Of a stretch of DNA of 64,000 nucleotides, positions 15,771-24,189 are shown piece by piece; within the stretch, counting starts at the first letter, position 1, and each line of letters opens with the position of its first letter. The notes under the pieces were generated by a model. That model did no database searches and was not told the origin of the DNA. It saw nothing but the letters and a program-made list of their open reading frames with translations. The position numbers and the translations under genes were made by a program. The DNA comes from Bacteroidota bacterium (GTDB lineage: Bacteria > Bacteroidota > Bacteroidia > Chitinophagales > Chitinophagaceae), in NCBI GenBank assembly GCA_005882315.1, contig VBAR01000001.1, forward strand, positions 1,871,736 to 1,935,735, written 5' to 3'.

Positions 15771-15789
15771 CAACTGTTTTTTTTTTATT

Positions 15790-15803
15790 TTGACTTATGT
15801 CAA
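15790..15803. promoter_or_regulatory. FNR/FixK-like operator, TTGAC-TTAT-GTCAA
   Basis: A perfect inverted repeat with five-base arms and a four-base spacer, between the Crp/Fnr gene and the DoxX-like gene (ATG at 15855, 51 bp downstream). TAGTTTTG, a match to the Bacteroidota -7 consensus TAnnTTTG, lies between operator and ATG. The recognition-half TTGAC is of the FNR/FixK class. Confidence 0.5.
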
Positions 15804-15854
15804 CGTGCAGGGTTTCACCCGCCGGTAGTTTTGTTTTATCAAAATTTATTAAAA

Positions 15855-16241
15855 ATGAAAAGCAAAACAAACAAAATTATCAAATGGCCACCATCCATCC
15901 TTGTAGCATTGGTGATTGGTGCAGGTTCAGTGATGAAACTTACTGCTCAGCCACAACTGGTTGAAGTATTCACAAAAGCAGGCTTACTTCTTTATATGAA
16001 ACTGCTGGGAGTAGCAGAACTCATATTTGTTTCATTATTTCTCTGGCCACCCACGCTGAGGATCGGCTTCGTTTTATTGACCGCTTATTTTGGTGGTGCC
16101 ATGGCTGTTGAATTATCACAGCATATTTTTTTCATAATGCCTGCCATGATACTTGCATTTGTTTGGCTGGCTGCCTGGCTGCGTGATAATTCGTTGTTTG
16201 GTATTATGCACAAAAGACAAAAAACAATTGCGACACATTAA
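15855..16241 (+). CDS. DoxX-like membrane protein
   Basis: I chose the ATG at 15855 (MKSKTNKIIKWPPS); an earlier TTG at 15831 adds only poor residues. The 128-residue protein has four membrane helices (about 12-30, 45-65, 70-90, 93-111). It has the DoxX-like pattern IGAGSVMKLTAQPQLVEVFTK after helix 1, then an LLGVAELI helix and an AYFGGAMAVELSQH segment. DoxX-like proteins are quinone-linked or stress-linked membrane proteins; the function is not proven. It follows a Crp/Fnr gene and an FNR-like operator, which fits redox-regulated expression. Confidence 0.8.
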   Translation: MKSKTNKIIKWPPSILVALVIGAGSVMKLTAQPQLVEVFTKAGLLLYMKLLGVAELIFVSLFLWPPTLRIGFVLLTAYFGGAMAVELSQHIFFIMPAMILAFVWLAAWLRDNSLFGIMHKRQKTIATH

Positions 16242-16273
16242 TATCATCATCTTTTAATTATTAAACCTCTTTT

Positions 16274-17038
16274 ATGAAAAATACAATTGAATTGAAAATT
16301 GAGAACAACACTAACTGGTATAAAAAATGGTTTGATTCTGCTTTTTATCACCAGCTTTATTCGAACCGGAGTGAAAAAGAAGCCACTGATTTTATTGATG
16401 CATTACTGGATGAATTGAAGCCTCCGCCAAATGCAACCATGCTTGACCTGGGTTGCGGAGCAGGACGTCATGCAAAATGGCTGGCTGCAAAAGGATTTGA
16501 TGTAACAGGATTGGATCTCGCTGCTTCCAGTATACGAAGTGCAAAGAAATACGAAAAAAGAAATCTCCGGTTTGCAAAACATGATATGCGTGATCCATTT
16601 GGTAAGAACCAGTTTGATTATGTGTTTAATTTTTTTACCAGCTTTGGATATTTTAGAAATGAAGAAGAGAATAATAAAGTGATCGGTAATATTTGTCATT
16701 CATTAAAACCGGGCGGCACATTAGTACTGGATTATTTAAATGTAGCATGGTCTGAAGAACGATTGATCCCTGAAGAAACAAAAGAGATTGATGGGATTAT
16801 TTATCATATCTCCCGGTGGACAGATAAACGGTTTTTCTATAAAAAAATAGTGATTGATGATATGCCTGCGGGTAATTCTGAATTCGTTGAACAGGTGGCT
16901 AAATTTGGCCTGAATGATTTTGATTATATGTTTGAACAAAATGGATTGAAGCTGGAAAAGATCTATGGAGATTACCGGCTGAATGAATACGATAGTGTCA
17001 CATCATCTAGAATGATCTTATTAGCTATAAAGGAATAA
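16274..17038 (+). CDS. class I SAM-dependent methyltransferase
   Basis: A 254-residue soluble methyltransferase. Motif I is MLDLGCGAGRHAKWLA (about 56-71), followed by the acidic end of strand 2 (VTGLDLAASSI), motif IV-like FDYVFNFFTSFGYF and LKPGGTLVLDYLN. The Tyr/Phe-rich C-terminal half probably binds the acceptor substrate, which is unknown. It starts 32 bp after the DoxX-like gene and may be in the same transcript. A terminator hairpin follows. Confidence 0.88.
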   Translation: MKNTIELKIENNTNWYKKWFDSAFYHQLYSNRSEKEATDFIDALLDELKPPPNATMLDLGCGAGRHAKWLAAKGFDVTGLDLAASSIRSAKKYEKRNLRFAKHDMRDPFGKNQFDYVFNFFTSFGYFRNEEENNKVIGNICHSLKPGGTLVLDYLNVAWSEERLIPEETKEIDGIIYHISRWTDKRFFYKKIVIDDMPAGNSEFVEQVAKFGLNDFDYMFEQNGLKLEKIYGDYRLNEYDSVTSSRMILLAIKE

Positions 17039-17090
17039 TATTATCCTCTATTTTAATTTCTCAGTGCTTGCTGGCCCATCACAATAAAAA

Positions 17091-17113
17091 AAGGAGGATA
17101 GTTGATCCTCCTT
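17091..17113. terminator. hairpin between convergent genes
   Basis: GGAGGAT (17093-17099) pairs with ATCCTCC (17105-17111) around GTTG, preceded by an A-run. It lies between convergent genes, so the A-run gives a terminator for the minus-strand porin-like gene. Confidence 0.6.
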
Positions 17114-17143
17114 CGCTACTAACCGAATCTGGTAATTGTTTAT

Positions 17144-17785
17144 CTATTTAAATGTATAATATATACCAATATTGAAAACTGCACCGGATCCGTTACCCTG
17201 AACAAAACTGCTCGACCCAACCGTATTCACTCCGATATTAAAATCAGATTCTTTACCGGTTTCTGCATCATCCTGCTTATATGTTATTGATGAATATCCT
17301 AACAGTCCATATTGACCAACTGCCGTAAAACGGGGAGACAAGGCATAGGCCGCACCGATCCCTAAACTAATACCAAATCCAGAACCCTTGAACTTCTCTT
17401 CAGGAGTAGATGTAAAATCTGTACTCTCACCAGACAGGTAGTTAAAATACAATCCGGTAAAACAACTGAAGTTATCAGTCACTTTTTTAAATTTCCTTAC
17501 ATAAATGGTTGGCGAAAAACCGAAAAAATCAGAGGTCTTGTCATCATCATCCTTCTCGGTTGAACCATTCAATCCAAGAATAAAACCCAACTGGATATCA
17601 TTCTTCAGGAAAGTACCTATCTCAGGACCGAAAGCCCAGGAAGTAGTGGTCGACTTTGTACCAACGGTTGGTTCCATTGTATTTGAGCCATAACCGGCTA
17701 CACCACCAATATACCAACTACCTTTTTGTGCATAGGTGATCGAAGAAGTTAATACGATCAGTAAAACAAGGAATTGCTTTTTCAT
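17144..17785 (-). CDS. outer-membrane beta-barrel protein
   Basis: A 213-residue protein with a signal peptide (1-19, ends TYAQ) and alternating hydrophobic/polar strands separated by Gly- and Asp-rich turns: SWYIGGVAGYG, WAFGPEIGTFL, QLGFILGLNG, FGISLGIGAAYAL, FTAVGQYGLLGYSS. It ends AVFNIGIYYTFK, with the terminal aromatic residue recognised by the BAM machinery. The family is the small OmpA-like or OprF-like 8-10 strand barrel ('porin family' of Bacteroidota). Its cargo is unknown. Confidence 0.85.
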   Translation of the reverse strand: MKKQFLVLLIVLTSSITYAQKGSWYIGGVAGYGSNTMEPTVGTKSTTTSWAFGPEIGTFLKNDIQLGFILGLNGSTEKDDDDKTSDFFGFSPTIYVRKFKKVTDNFSCFTGLYFNYLSGESTDFTSTPEEKFKGSGFGISLGIGAAYALSPRFTAVGQYGLLGYSSITYKQDDAETGKESDFNIGVNTVGSSSFVQGNGSGAVFNIGIYYTFK

Positions 17786-17854
17786 ATTATTAGGTTTTGA
17801 TTAAAATGTTAATCCACTCCAATGGTAATGTGAATACAACTCATGTTCAAATGC

Positions 17855-17873
17855 ACGAACCCTGGTAGTGTGA
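17855..17873 (+). repeat. right terminal repeat of family A
   Basis: GCACGAACCCTGGTAGTG, an isolated right end in the spacer upstream of the barrel gene. Confidence 0.4.
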
Positions 17874-17917
17874 ATTTTGTCTTTTCATAAGGAACCTGTT
17901 AATTCATGATCTGTTCT

Positions 17918-18166
17918 ATGATGATAACTAACAAATTCTCGTATATCTTATGCTACTATGACGAGACCTCGTTTGAATCTGCTTCATTTGCCGGGGTAAA
18001 ATATTATAGCAATGAATATGAAAAACCCGGCGAGCAGAGTTATCTATAGGGACGGATGAAATACAATTCAACAAGTACAAAGTGCTTACTAACCAGAAAA
18101 AATAGTGCCGTCTATAAGATGGAGCAATGGTGCGGTGCTGCTAAGGTAGATTTTTTTAAGAATTAA
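17918..18166 (+). pseudogene. small gene broken by two frameshifts
   Basis: An ATG at 17918 opens a frame with convincing codon use for 43 codons (M-M-I-T-N-K-F.., then YYDETSFESASFAGVKYYSN, EYEKPGEQSYL) to a TAG at 18047. The next frame continues plausibly (GTDEIQFNKYKVLTNQKK, TAG), and the third finishes SAVYKMEQWCGAAKVDFFKN with TAA at 18164. The second break lies in a run of six A, where slippage or a sequencing error could occur. Joined, the pieces would give a soluble protein of roughly 82 residues of unknown family. The rest of the spacer 17786-18239 shows only the repeat at 17855. Confidence 0.5.
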
Positions 18167-18239
18167 AAAAAGAAAAGATGCACGAAAGTTTAATAGTAGC
18201 AATGTAGTTTAATGAGTTAATTCAACATTCATCATAGGG

Positions 18240-19274
18240 TTACTTATTTTTTAGTTTATGCTTTACTCCTTCAAAAGTCATCTTTACATTTTTAATAGTT
18301 CCATCTTTATTGAAATAAAGCTTATCAATACAGGTTACACGGTGGTCGCGGTCAAGGTTTGGGATCGGTCGTCGATGGTATACGATATACCAATCATCAG
18401 TGCCTGGAATATTAATGACTGAGTGGTGCCCCGCACCAGTCGCAATAGTTTCGTCTGCTTGCAATATGGTGGAAATTCTTACAAAGGGTCCTAACAAAGA
18501 ATCTGAAATTGCATAGGCTACTTTATAAGTGCCATTTGTCCAGCCACCTTCAGACCACATTAAATAATATTTTCCGTTTCTTATGAATAGAGTGGGTCCT
18601 TCTACATAATCTTTTGGCGTAATGTCTTTGACTAAATTACCATCCGGGAATTTTTCCAAAGAAGTAAAACTTTCATTGAGCTTTCCAATATTGCATCGTC
18701 CCCACCCGCCATAGATGATATAATATTGCCCGTCTTTATCCTGGAATACGAACTGGTCGATCGGTTGTGCATTATTATAGAACTGATTGATCAATGGCTT
18801 GCCCAAATGATCTTTATAAGGACCATCTGGTTGATTAGCTACTGCAATACCTATTCCGCCAAGTGTATCGTCCTTCACTCCGTTTCTCGCTTTGCTTTGA
18901 ATATCGTTTGCTGAAAAAAATAAAAAATACTTATTGTCCTTTTTTACAATGCTGGGTGCCCACATAGCCATGTAGGCCCATTTAATAACAGATGTATCAA
19001 TGATCTTAGGATGCTTTTCCCAGGTGACCATGTCTGTTGATGAAAATGCATCCAAAAAAACCTGTTGCCTGTATTTGGCCGAGTAGGTGGGAAAGATCCA
19101 ATACTTGTTTTCGAAAATAACACCTTCAGGATCCGCATACCATCCTTCAATAACAGGATTGTGTGGTTTTGTTTTAGCCTGCTGGGCATAAAGGGTTTGA
19201 ATAAAAAATGCGGGGAGAATTATTAAGCAGGATACAACTTTTAGAAAAGGGTGAATTGATCTTTTGTGTGACAT
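18240..19274 (-). CDS. secreted glycoside hydrolase family 43 protein
   Basis: A 344-residue protein with a signal peptide (1-30, ends LYAQQ) and a five-bladed propeller of GH43 type. The three catalytic acids are in place: base Asp48 in GWYADPEG, the pKa modulator Asp173 in PIDQFVFQD, and acid Glu225 in VEGPTLF. The blade motifs MWAPSIV and KYFLFFSAND fit the family. GH43 enzymes cleave arabinan, xylan or related side chains as beta-xylosidase, arabinofuranosidase or arabinanase; the substrate is not decided here. No SusC/SusD pair is nearby, so it is not in a classical polysaccharide-use locus. Confidence 0.9.
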   Translation of the reverse strand: MSHKRSIHPFLKVVSCLIILPAFFIQTLYAQQAKTKPHNPVIEGWYADPEGVIFENKYWIFPTYSAKYRQQVFLDAFSSTDMVTWEKHPKIIDTSVIKWAYMAMWAPSIVKKDNKYFLFFSANDIQSKARNGVKDDTLGGIGIAVANQPDGPYKDHLGKPLINQFYNNAQPIDQFVFQDKDGQYYIIYGGWGRCNIGKLNESFTSLEKFPDGNLVKDITPKDYVEGPTLFIRNGKYYLMWSEGGWTNGTYKVAYAISDSLLGPFVRISTILQADETIATGAGHHSVINIPGTDDWYIVYHRRPIPNLDRDHRVTCIDKLYFNKDGTIKNVKMTFEGVKHKLKNK

Positions 19275-19474
19275 TAAAATTTTCTGATTTTTTATAAGCT
19301 GAAGTTGAAGATACGTTTGTTTTCTGCTTTACTCAATAAACAAGATGTTCTGCGCAAGACCATGATATCGCTAATCATTAGTTGTTTCGGTTCGTCTTCT
19401 TTCATTTTACTTTCGTCCCGGTAATTAAAAATTATAAATACAATCATTCATTAAACTAAAAAAACAACCTTATC

Positions 19475-20035
19475 ATGCAAAACGCAATTCAACTTTCAAA
19501 GATCAGATCAATGATCACCGGCTTTTTATCGGTATTGACATTAACTCTTCTATTTTCGTGCAGCAAGAACATTCCTGAAGGGCCCGGCCAGGAGGAAGTA
19601 AGTTCTTCCAATCAATCTTCCCCGGCTCAAACTCAAATTAGTGTCGTGTCAGAACCTTATGCAAGCACACTATTTATACCATGCGCCAATGGTGGGGCTG
19701 GTGAAGATGTAAGCTTGACCGGCACAGTAAAAATAGTTAGGCAGGAAACGAGTAACAATCAGAGATTTACTTATACCCTTCATGTTCATTCAGAGGGAAT
19801 AACTGGTGTGGGTCTTTCTACAGGAGATGGCTTCAGAGCAATAGGCGGAAGCCAGGCAGCCGTTACTGGTACTATCGAATACGGAGGGCAGTATAGTGCA
19901 ACTTATACTCAACAAATGAGGTTCACGGGCCAGGGAATCAGTTTCGTTGTTAAATATAAATTCCATGTTACCATTACTTCCAATGGCGAAATTTCTACCA
20001 GGATCGACGAGGAGAAAATAGAATGTAATAATTAA
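19475..20035 (+). CDS. lipoprotein, unknown
   Basis: A 186-residue protein with a lipoprotein signal peptide (TLLFSC, Cys28). A Ser/Gln-rich linker (to about 55) precedes a beta-rich domain with a Cys pair (IPCANG and the C-terminal IECNN), alternating strands (RFTYTLHVHSEGITGVGLST, SATYTQQMRFTGQGISFVV) and repeated Gly turns. No family is recognised. It is anchored in a membrane and probably monocistronic, with a perfect repeat-derived hairpin downstream at 20122-20153. Confidence 0.75.
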   Translation: MQNAIQLSKIRSMITGFLSVLTLTLLFSCSKNIPEGPGQEEVSSSNQSSPAQTQISVVSEPYASTLFIPCANGGAGEDVSLTGTVKIVRQETSNNQRFTYTLHVHSEGITGVGLSTGDGFRAIGGSQAAVTGTIEYGGQYSATYTQQMRFTGQGISFVVKYKFHVTITSNGEISTRIDEEKIECNN

Positions 20036-20121
20036 ATAAAAAAACACTGATCGTTCAGTCAGTTCGGGGTCTTCATAATCTATAATGACGACACAAATCG
20101 AATAACAAATAAGTGATGAAT

Positions 20122-20153
20122 AAGAAAGGTTCGTGTCCCCACGAACCTTTCTT
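20122..20153. terminator. perfect hairpin from a family A repeat, between convergent genes
   Basis: AAGAAAGGTTCGTG pairs perfectly with CACGAACCTTTCTT around a TCCC loop. The core GGTTCGTG..CACGAACC is the family A terminal repeat, here collapsed to a clean hairpin. It lies between convergent genes and could act as a terminator. Confidence 0.55.
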
Positions 20154-20179
20154 CATTTGTTTATCTATTCAAATAATAA

Positions 20180-21001
20180 CTAAAATCTATAAACTAAACA
20201 TACTCCGGCACCCCTGAACCCATACCAATTACCTGTGAGAGTTGCATCCACAGTAGTGGGTTTCCCACTTGGATGCTGTGTGACTGTTGCATCTATAGTA
20301 TAACCCGGAATATCAACACCTTCAATACTTTTTTCCAGGTTAATCATATCTTGTGGACTGAGACCACCGACCGGATCAGTGCCATGAAATTTGGCATCTA
20401 AGTTTGATCCATAATAGGCCCCAATGATCCAAAAATCGATACCCAAATGTTTTTTAAACAACCATTGTCCTCCCAGCATTAAACCACCACCAAAAGCATT
20501 AAACTTACTACTAACTGTTGCCACATGTTGTTTACCGTCACTGGGTACAAAAGGATAGTCTTGCTGTAAGTCCATATTCATAGACCTGATAAAAGGTGCG
20601 AGGTAAAGTCCTTTAGGAGCAGCTTTGCCCAGGTAATACCGGTATTCGAGGGTGTAGGTCCACCTGGTATAAACGGTGCTTTCAATAGCTTTTTTTGCAG
20701 TTTCGTTGTCGCCAAATTTATCCATTAGTGTTTCCTTAAAGGGCAGTTCAGCGTTTGGTGCATACCCTAGTGCAAATGCTAATGAACTTTTTTTGCCAAT
20801 TACTCTTTCGTATTGTACAACATAATTACCAAGAAACAAACTGGAAAGATTCAGCTTTACAAGGTTTTTTGTCACCTCAGTCGACTCAGTTGTAATCTTA
20901 GTCGAGTCAGTTGTAACCTTAGTCGAATCAGTTGGATTTTGTGAATTGGCTTGAAAGGAAGCTACTAACAGTAACAGCAGCAATGCAAGTACTCTTGTCA
21001 T
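20180..21001 (-). CDS. outer-membrane protein, DUF3575-like
   Basis: A 273-residue protein with a signal peptide (1-20, ends ANSQ), a Thr/Ser/Lys repeat linker (DSTKVTT, DSTKITT, ESTEVTK), then a barrel. The barrel begins NLVKLNLSSLFLGNYVVQYE and continues YTLEYRYYLGK and GLYLAPFIRSM, typical of the DUF3575 and related Bacteroidota barrel proteins. The C-terminal residues GAGVCLVYRF give the terminal Phe. The linker is encoded by three 21-bp units (20871-20933). Role unknown; outer-membrane location is inferred. Confidence 0.75.
   Translation of the reverse strand: MTRVLALLLLLLVASFQANSQNPTDSTKVTTDSTKITTESTEVTKNLVKLNLSSLFLGNYVVQYERVIGKKSSLAFALGYAPNAELPFKETLMDKFGDNETAKKAIESTVYTRWTYTLEYRYYLGKAAPKGLYLAPFIRSMNMDLQQDYPFVPSDGKQHVATVSSKFNAFGGGLMLGGQWLFKKHLGIDFWIIGAYYGSNLDAKFHGTDPVGGLSPQDMINLEKSIEGVDIPGYTIDATVTQHPSGKPTTVDATLTGNWYGFRGAGVCLVYRF
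20871..20933 (-). repeat. three 21-bp tandem units within the DUF3575-like gene
   Basis: Three in-frame 21-bp units, imperfect, encode seven-residue repeats of the form [DE]-S-T-[KE]-[VI]-T-[TK]. Because the unit is a multiple of three, the linker length can vary without breaking the frame. Confidence 0.8.
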
Positions 21002-21084
21002 GATGAAGGATTTTTGGTAATGGATAATGATATACTAACATCAAATTACAATAATATCATTGAATAAAAAATTTATTCCTCAGT

Positions 21085-21106
21085 GCTGGTTCGTGTCCGT
21101 AAGACC
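21085..21106 (+). repeat. left terminal repeat of family A
   Basis: TGCTGGTTCGTGTCCGTAAG, an isolated left end upstream of the DUF3575-like gene. Confidence 0.45.
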
Positions 21107-21188
21107 AATCAAGATCTGTATTTATCAGTTTTATTTTTATGCTGCTGTCCTTTGTACAAGTTCAAGGCGGAACAAAAAAACTAATTGA

Positions 21189-21593
21189 TCAAAGTTTTTC
21201 TCTTACAAGTTTTACCTCATCAGCTATAATGGCCGGAGCTTTATTTCCAAAATTGCTTCTTATATATGTCAAAAGATTGGCGATCCTTCTGTCCTTTAAA
21301 TTGGCCTGGGAAGGCATACTGTTTTTATTATTATGACCCGGATCAGTCTTTAATTCGTCAGAGCCCCGTAGCAATACCCGGATAAGTTTAGTGGCAGGGC
21401 CCAATACAATTTTCGACCTTGATAATGCCGGGCTGAATGCTGGTATACCTTTAGCATCTGCACCATGACATGGGCTACATGTTCTGTCATAGGTTTTTTT
21501 TCCCTTTGGTTGCTTTTCATAAGTAGCCAGGGATGTCCAGGAAATGAGTATCAGGCAAGTACCTAATAACAAAACAACCATCCGCTTTTTCAT
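21189..21593 (-). CDS. secreted c-type cytochrome
   Basis: A 134-residue monoheme cytochrome c. A hydrophobic signal (about 1-22) precedes the heme site CSPCH (TYDRTCSPCHGADAKG). The distal Met is probably that in KNSMPSQANL. The C-terminal helix IANLLTYIRSNFGNKA is typical of class I cytochromes c. It is a periplasmic electron carrier, soluble or anchored by its uncleaved signal. No oxidase or dehydrogenase gene is adjacent, so the partner is unknown. Confidence 0.88.
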   Translation of the reverse strand: MKKRMVVLLLGTCLILISWTSLATYEKQPKGKKTYDRTCSPCHGADAKGIPAFSPALSRSKIVLGPATKLIRVLLRGSDELKTDPGHNNKNSMPSQANLKDRRIANLLTYIRSNFGNKAPAIIADEVKLVREKL

Positions 21594-21645
21594 ATCGATT
21601 TCTTTTAAATCGAAGTTAATAGGAAATAATAAAATTATAGGATTG

Positions 21646-21683
21646 TTATGCTTAGTCCCGATAGCTATCGGGACTAAGCATAA
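21646..21683. repeat. 38-bp perfect palindrome
   Basis: Two 19-base arms are perfectly complementary with no spacer; the centre is CCCGATAGCTATCGGG. It lies between the minus-strand cytochrome gene and the unknown secreted protein upstream of it. Shorter relatives: TCCCGATAGCTATCAGGA near 30594 and TCCCGAAGACTTTCGGGA near 4391. Confidence 0.85.
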
Positions 21684-21766
21684 GCTACTACGGGTATATT
21701 CAAAAGGGTTATTTGTGGGGATGCAACGGCAATAGTTGTGTTCAATAAATTTTGCTTCTTTCTCTA

Positions 21767-22939
21767 CTAATTTTTATAATTATCTTTTAATTTATCAATG
21801 GCTGTTTTTGTAAGTGTGCCTGGCATAGAGATGCTGTTAAGAATAAAGGCATTCAGTGCAGTTGTTTCAGACAGGTCAGCTATATAGGTTTGTATTGAGA
21901 TCAACAAAGGTTTTTTGACCGCCTTATTATTGGGAACAATTACACTAACATATTCGTAACTGATAAATTTATAGTCATTGTCTTGTAAGGTGAACAGGCG
22001 GGTAAAGACCTGGATACCGTTGTATAGCAAATGCTTTTCTATGTCACCCTTGTTAATAACTGTGCGATTTGCAGTACCTGCTGAATAGGACTCTAATTGA
22101 GCAGCATATCCCTCTGATGCATTTGGAATGTTGCTAATAGTTATATTTCCATCAGGTTGTTTAAAGGAATAGTGTCCATTTCCCCCCTCGGCAGAAGGTA
22201 GGGCCATATCAATCATAAATTTTGCATTATTTACTTTGCTAAAACTGGTATACTCGTTAATTTTTAATTGTGATATCCCATTCATAAAAGCCTGCAGTAC
22301 TTTCAGACCTTCATTTTTTTTATCATCCGCATAATTTGCTTCATAATAAACCCTCATAAAGACAGTGCCGGTACCTGGCGAACTTTCAAGCAGGTAAGTT
22401 CTTATGATCCGGTTATTTTCATCTGTGTCAAATTTATTGATCGGCTTTGAATTTTTAGGTTCATTAAGGTCACGGGCTTTTGGCATCAGGGCCATTGCTT
22501 TTTCAAGCTCCTGTTGATTTTTTGTGCCATGAAAAACGGCTTTGTATTCTAATGTAGTTACCGACTCATCCATATAATTAAGGCTTGCAGCTCCACCATA
22601 GACCTTTTCAAATGTAAATCCCGAGCTAGTGGGAATAATAGCGTTTGCTTTATAAACTTTTTTAAGCATTTCTGTCCATTCATCGACAGTTGTAGCTGAA
22701 CCCTCAGCGACAGTGAAAATGGCACTTTTTATATTCGTCAATTTTATATTTAGTTCTTTGCGGTCCCTGTTACTTGAATCAATGCTGCTTGATGAAAAGA
22801 TAGCGGGGTCCAATTGAAATCTGGCTTTTAAGAAATCGACTTTTACCGATGGCGTAGCTTTTACAGGAGTTTTTGTTGTTTGTGCAGAAGCAATAAAAAC
22901 AAAAAACACAATTGAGAACAGGAGTATACTATTTTTCAT
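21767..22939 (-). CDS. secreted protein, unknown; third gene of a secreted-protein operon
   Basis: A 390-residue protein with a signal peptide (1-19, ends ASAQ). The mature part is mixed alpha/beta with no recognised domain. Its features include a GFTFEKVYGGAASLNYMDES turn, a stretch MALPSAEGGNGHYSFKQPDG, and a C-terminal SISMPGTLTKTAIDKLKDNY. It starts 23 bp after the WG-repeat protein gene, so it is probably the last gene of the cluster that begins at 24863 or 24687. Function unknown; the operon partners suggest a periplasmic or surface role. Confidence 0.7.
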   Translation of the reverse strand: MKNSILLFSIVFFVFIASAQTTKTPVKATPSVKVDFLKARFQLDPAIFSSSSIDSSNRDRKELNIKLTNIKSAIFTVAEGSATTVDEWTEMLKKVYKANAIIPTSSGFTFEKVYGGAASLNYMDESVTTLEYKAVFHGTKNQQELEKAMALMPKARDLNEPKNSKPINKFDTDENNRIIRTYLLESSPGTGTVFMRVYYEANYADDKKNEGLKVLQAFMNGISQLKINEYTSFSKVNNAKFMIDMALPSAEGGNGHYSFKQPDGNITISNIPNASEGYAAQLESYSAGTANRTVINKGDIEKHLLYNGIQVFTRLFTLQDNDYKFISYEYVSVIVPNNKAVKKPLLISIQTYIADLSETTALNAFILNSISMPGTLTKTAIDKLKDNYKN

Positions 22940-22962
22940 AATTTCTTTTTAGTGGAAATGAT

Positions 22963-24159
22963 CTAATCTACTTTTGTACCGTTTTTATCAATAAAATATC
23001 CGATACCATCTTTTTTAACCGAAACTTTTCCATCTTTAAAAAACCCGATATAGTCATATTCAAATGGAATGATCGCTTCTCCTTTTTTATTGATAACGCC
23101 CCATTTAGTGTCGAGTTTTACTACAGCCATACCGTCCCTGAAAATTGACCACCTGTCATATTTCGCCGGGATAACAATCTTGCCCGTTTTATCGATATAT
23201 CCTCTCTTCTTGTCAATTTCTACAGAGGATAAGCCATCATAAAAACCATCCGCATCAGTATATTGTATAGGGATGATCACCTTACCCTTTTCATCAATAA
23301 AACCAAAACGTTCCTTCAACTTCACTTTAGCGAGTCCTTCAGTAAAATTCCAGGCATCATCATATTTAGGTTGGATGACCGTGATAAAATTTTCATCCTT
23401 ATATCCAATTTTATCACCAGGGCCTTTAAAAGTACTCAGCTCTTTTTTCAAAGCGGGTTTCAGAAATAATTTATCATCAAGAGGAATATTGATCTGCACC
23501 TTAGTTCTTAATTCAGAATAACGCAGATGACCTTTATCACTATTAACTTTTGTGATCTTCATCGGTATGCTGATCCCATTTTGTGTAATATAATCTTCAA
23601 AATAAACCTCGTAAGATGCTACATCCGACTCCCTTTTCATTTTAGTTATTAAATACGTGGAAGGATTAATATAGTATAGGTAGTACATGTAAAGTGAATT
23701 ATTTACCAGCGGGGTAACTTTGATCAGTAGGTTATCACTTTCCGTGTCGGCACCCAGGCTTTCAATTTTAAAATTTGGAGCGGTTACATACGTTAAATAA
23801 CCGGGAAGAAAATTTTCAAAAGACAGGCCCGAGTAGGTTGCCTGCGATTCTCCATTTTTAAAAGTTGACCAACCTTTTTCACCATGATAGATCTCTGTTT
23901 GATCTATCTTTCCGTCTTTCATGAAATCTAATCTCCATTTACCTGGTTTTTTGTATTGAACTACGATCCTGGAATCTATTTCAAATTTATAGGAACTGAT
24001 GGCATCGATCTTTTGTTGGCCGCCGATAGCCTTAATATGTTTGTTGATGATCTCTGCCGCTGTTTGCGCAAAAGAATTGTGGGTGTATAGAATACAAAAG
24101 AATAATGTGAGACAAATTATCCTTGAAACGACCTTTTTACCTGTATAGCTACTTTTCAT
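22963..24159 (-). CDS. secreted LolA-like N-domain plus WG repeats
   Basis: A 398-residue protein with a signal sequence (about 1-32). Residues about 33-230 resemble the outer-membrane lipoprotein-sorting (LolA/RseB) fold: AEIINKHIKAIGGQQKIDAI at the start, then GEKGWSTFKNG, IYHGEKG and MKRESDVASYEVYFEDY. Residues about 245-395 hold WG repeats (FGFIDEKGKVIIPIQY, RGYIDKTGKIVIPAKYD, WGVINKKGEAIIPFEYD, IGYFIDKNGTKVD). It is the middle gene of a three- or four-gene secreted-protein operon. The LolA-type fold often binds lipid or hydrophobic ligands; the WG part is of unknown role. Confidence 0.75.
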   Translation of the reverse strand: MKSSYTGKKVVSRIICLTLFFCILYTHNSFAQTAAEIINKHIKAIGGQQKIDAISSYKFEIDSRIVVQYKKPGKWRLDFMKDGKIDQTEIYHGEKGWSTFKNGESQATYSGLSFENFLPGYLTYVTAPNFKIESLGADTESDNLLIKVTPLVNNSLYMYYLYYINPSTYLITKMKRESDVASYEVYFEDYITQNGISIPMKITKVNSDKGHLRYSELRTKVQINIPLDDKLFLKPALKKELSTFKGPGDKIGYKDENFITVIQPKYDDAWNFTEGLAKVKLKERFGFIDEKGKVIIPIQYTDADGFYDGLSSVEIDKKRGYIDKTGKIVIPAKYDRWSIFRDGMAVVKLDTKWGVINKKGEAIIPFEYDYIGFFKDGKVSVKKDGIGYFIDKNGTKVD

Positions 24160-24189
24160 TGATTATTTTTTAAGAGTTATTGTACTTTT

